Of a DNA stretch of 6,209 nucleotides, positions 5,946 through 6,209 are shown in pieces. The position numbers were made by a program, and so were the translations under genes. The stretch is taken from positions 1-6,209 of the forward strand of contig JAAOII010000097.1 in the NCBI GenBank assembly GCA_015163845.1. The letters run 5' to 3'. The stretch comes from Candidatus Portiera sp. Its GTDB lineage: Bacteria; Pseudomonadota; Gammaproteobacteria; CBDBNL01; JAAOII01. Position 1 is the stretch's first letter, and the number at the start of each line of letters is the position of its first letter. Below the pieces are notes generated by a model that worked only from the letters and a program-made list of their open reading frames with translations, was not told the DNA's origin and did no database searches.

Positions 5946-6209
5946 ATGAAAAATATTATGAAACAAAACCTTATCAAAAAGATTGCAACTTTAAGTGCAA
6001 TTTTATCTTTAACTTTGTCCCCTCTCAGTTGGGGTGCTATCAATGAAATCCATTTTCTTATTCCCGGCGGTGCTGGGGGTGGATGGGATGGCACTGCACG
6101 CGGAGTAGGCAAGGTTCTAGTAGACGAAAAAATTATTAAGAAGGCATCTTTTGAAAATCTTTCTGGTGGCGGTGGTGGCGTAGCTATTGCTCACATCATT
6201 AAAACGAAA
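5946..6209 (+). CDS. tctC: TTT family substrate-binding protein (TctC), 3' end outside window
   Basis: TctC proteins bind the substrate in the periplasm for TctAB. The visible 88 residues begin with a signal peptide: basic residues MKNIMKQNLIKK, a hydrophobic core at about 13-25, and likely cleavage near A31 (SWGA/INE). The mature start carries the hallmark first ligand loop IPGGAGGGWDGTAR (39-52) and the second glycine-rich loop FENLSGGGGGVAIAHII (69-85), both typical of the TctC fold. A normal TctC has a little over 300 residues, so roughly 230 are missing to the right. ATG at 5946 was chosen. A second in-frame ATG at 5958 would give a signal peptide just as good, and neither has a clear Shine-Dalgarno. 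The gene is divergent from tctBA and together with them makes a complete TTT system. Confidence 0.95.
   Translation, partial: MKNIMKQNLIKKIATLSAILSLTLSPLSWGAINEIHFLIPGGAGGGWDGTARGVGKVLVDEKIIKKASFENLSGGGGGVAIAHIIKTK

Overview
The window looks like chromosome of an AT-rich proteobacterium, most likely a gammaproteobacterium. The basis is a PurN fragment close to the enterobacterial type, together with TTT (TctABC) and TRAP (DctPQM) carboxylate importers, both common in proteobacteria. I cannot place it to genus, and the taxonomy is inference from remembered family sequences.

Layout: (1) Bases 2-496, + strand: the 3' part of purN (purine synthesis), running in from the left edge. (2) Bases 497-793: an AT-rich spacer with a promoter-like pair of boxes, two adjacent hairpins and a T9 tract. 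It ends the + strand transcript and may encode a short RNA. (3) Bases 794-5828, - strand: five closely packed genes, in transcription order tctB, tctA, dctP, dctQ, dctM. (4) Bases 5829-5945: a divergent control region with an 11-bp perfect inverted repeat, flanking repeat copies and three TATAAT hexamers. (5) Bases 5946-6209, + strand: the 5' part of tctC, running off the right edge.

How the genes fit together: TctC (periplasmic binding protein), TctB (small membrane protein) and TctA (large permease) form one complete tripartite tricarboxylate-type importer, with tctC divergent from tctBA. DctP (binding protein), DctQ (small permease) and DctM (large permease) form a complete TRAP importer. 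Its first gene starts 11 bases after the tctA stop, so two unrelated binding-protein-dependent secondary transporters appear to be made from one message. Their substrates cannot be read from the sequence, and no catabolic gene or regulator lies inside the window.

The main points for a second look are the mixed TTT/TRAP operon, the missing normal start codon for full-length dctQ (with a G8 run inside the region concerned), the repeat cluster in the divergent promoter region, and the possible small RNA after purN. I see no CRISPR array, insertion sequence, tRNA or rRNA, and nothing that amounts to a clearly new system.
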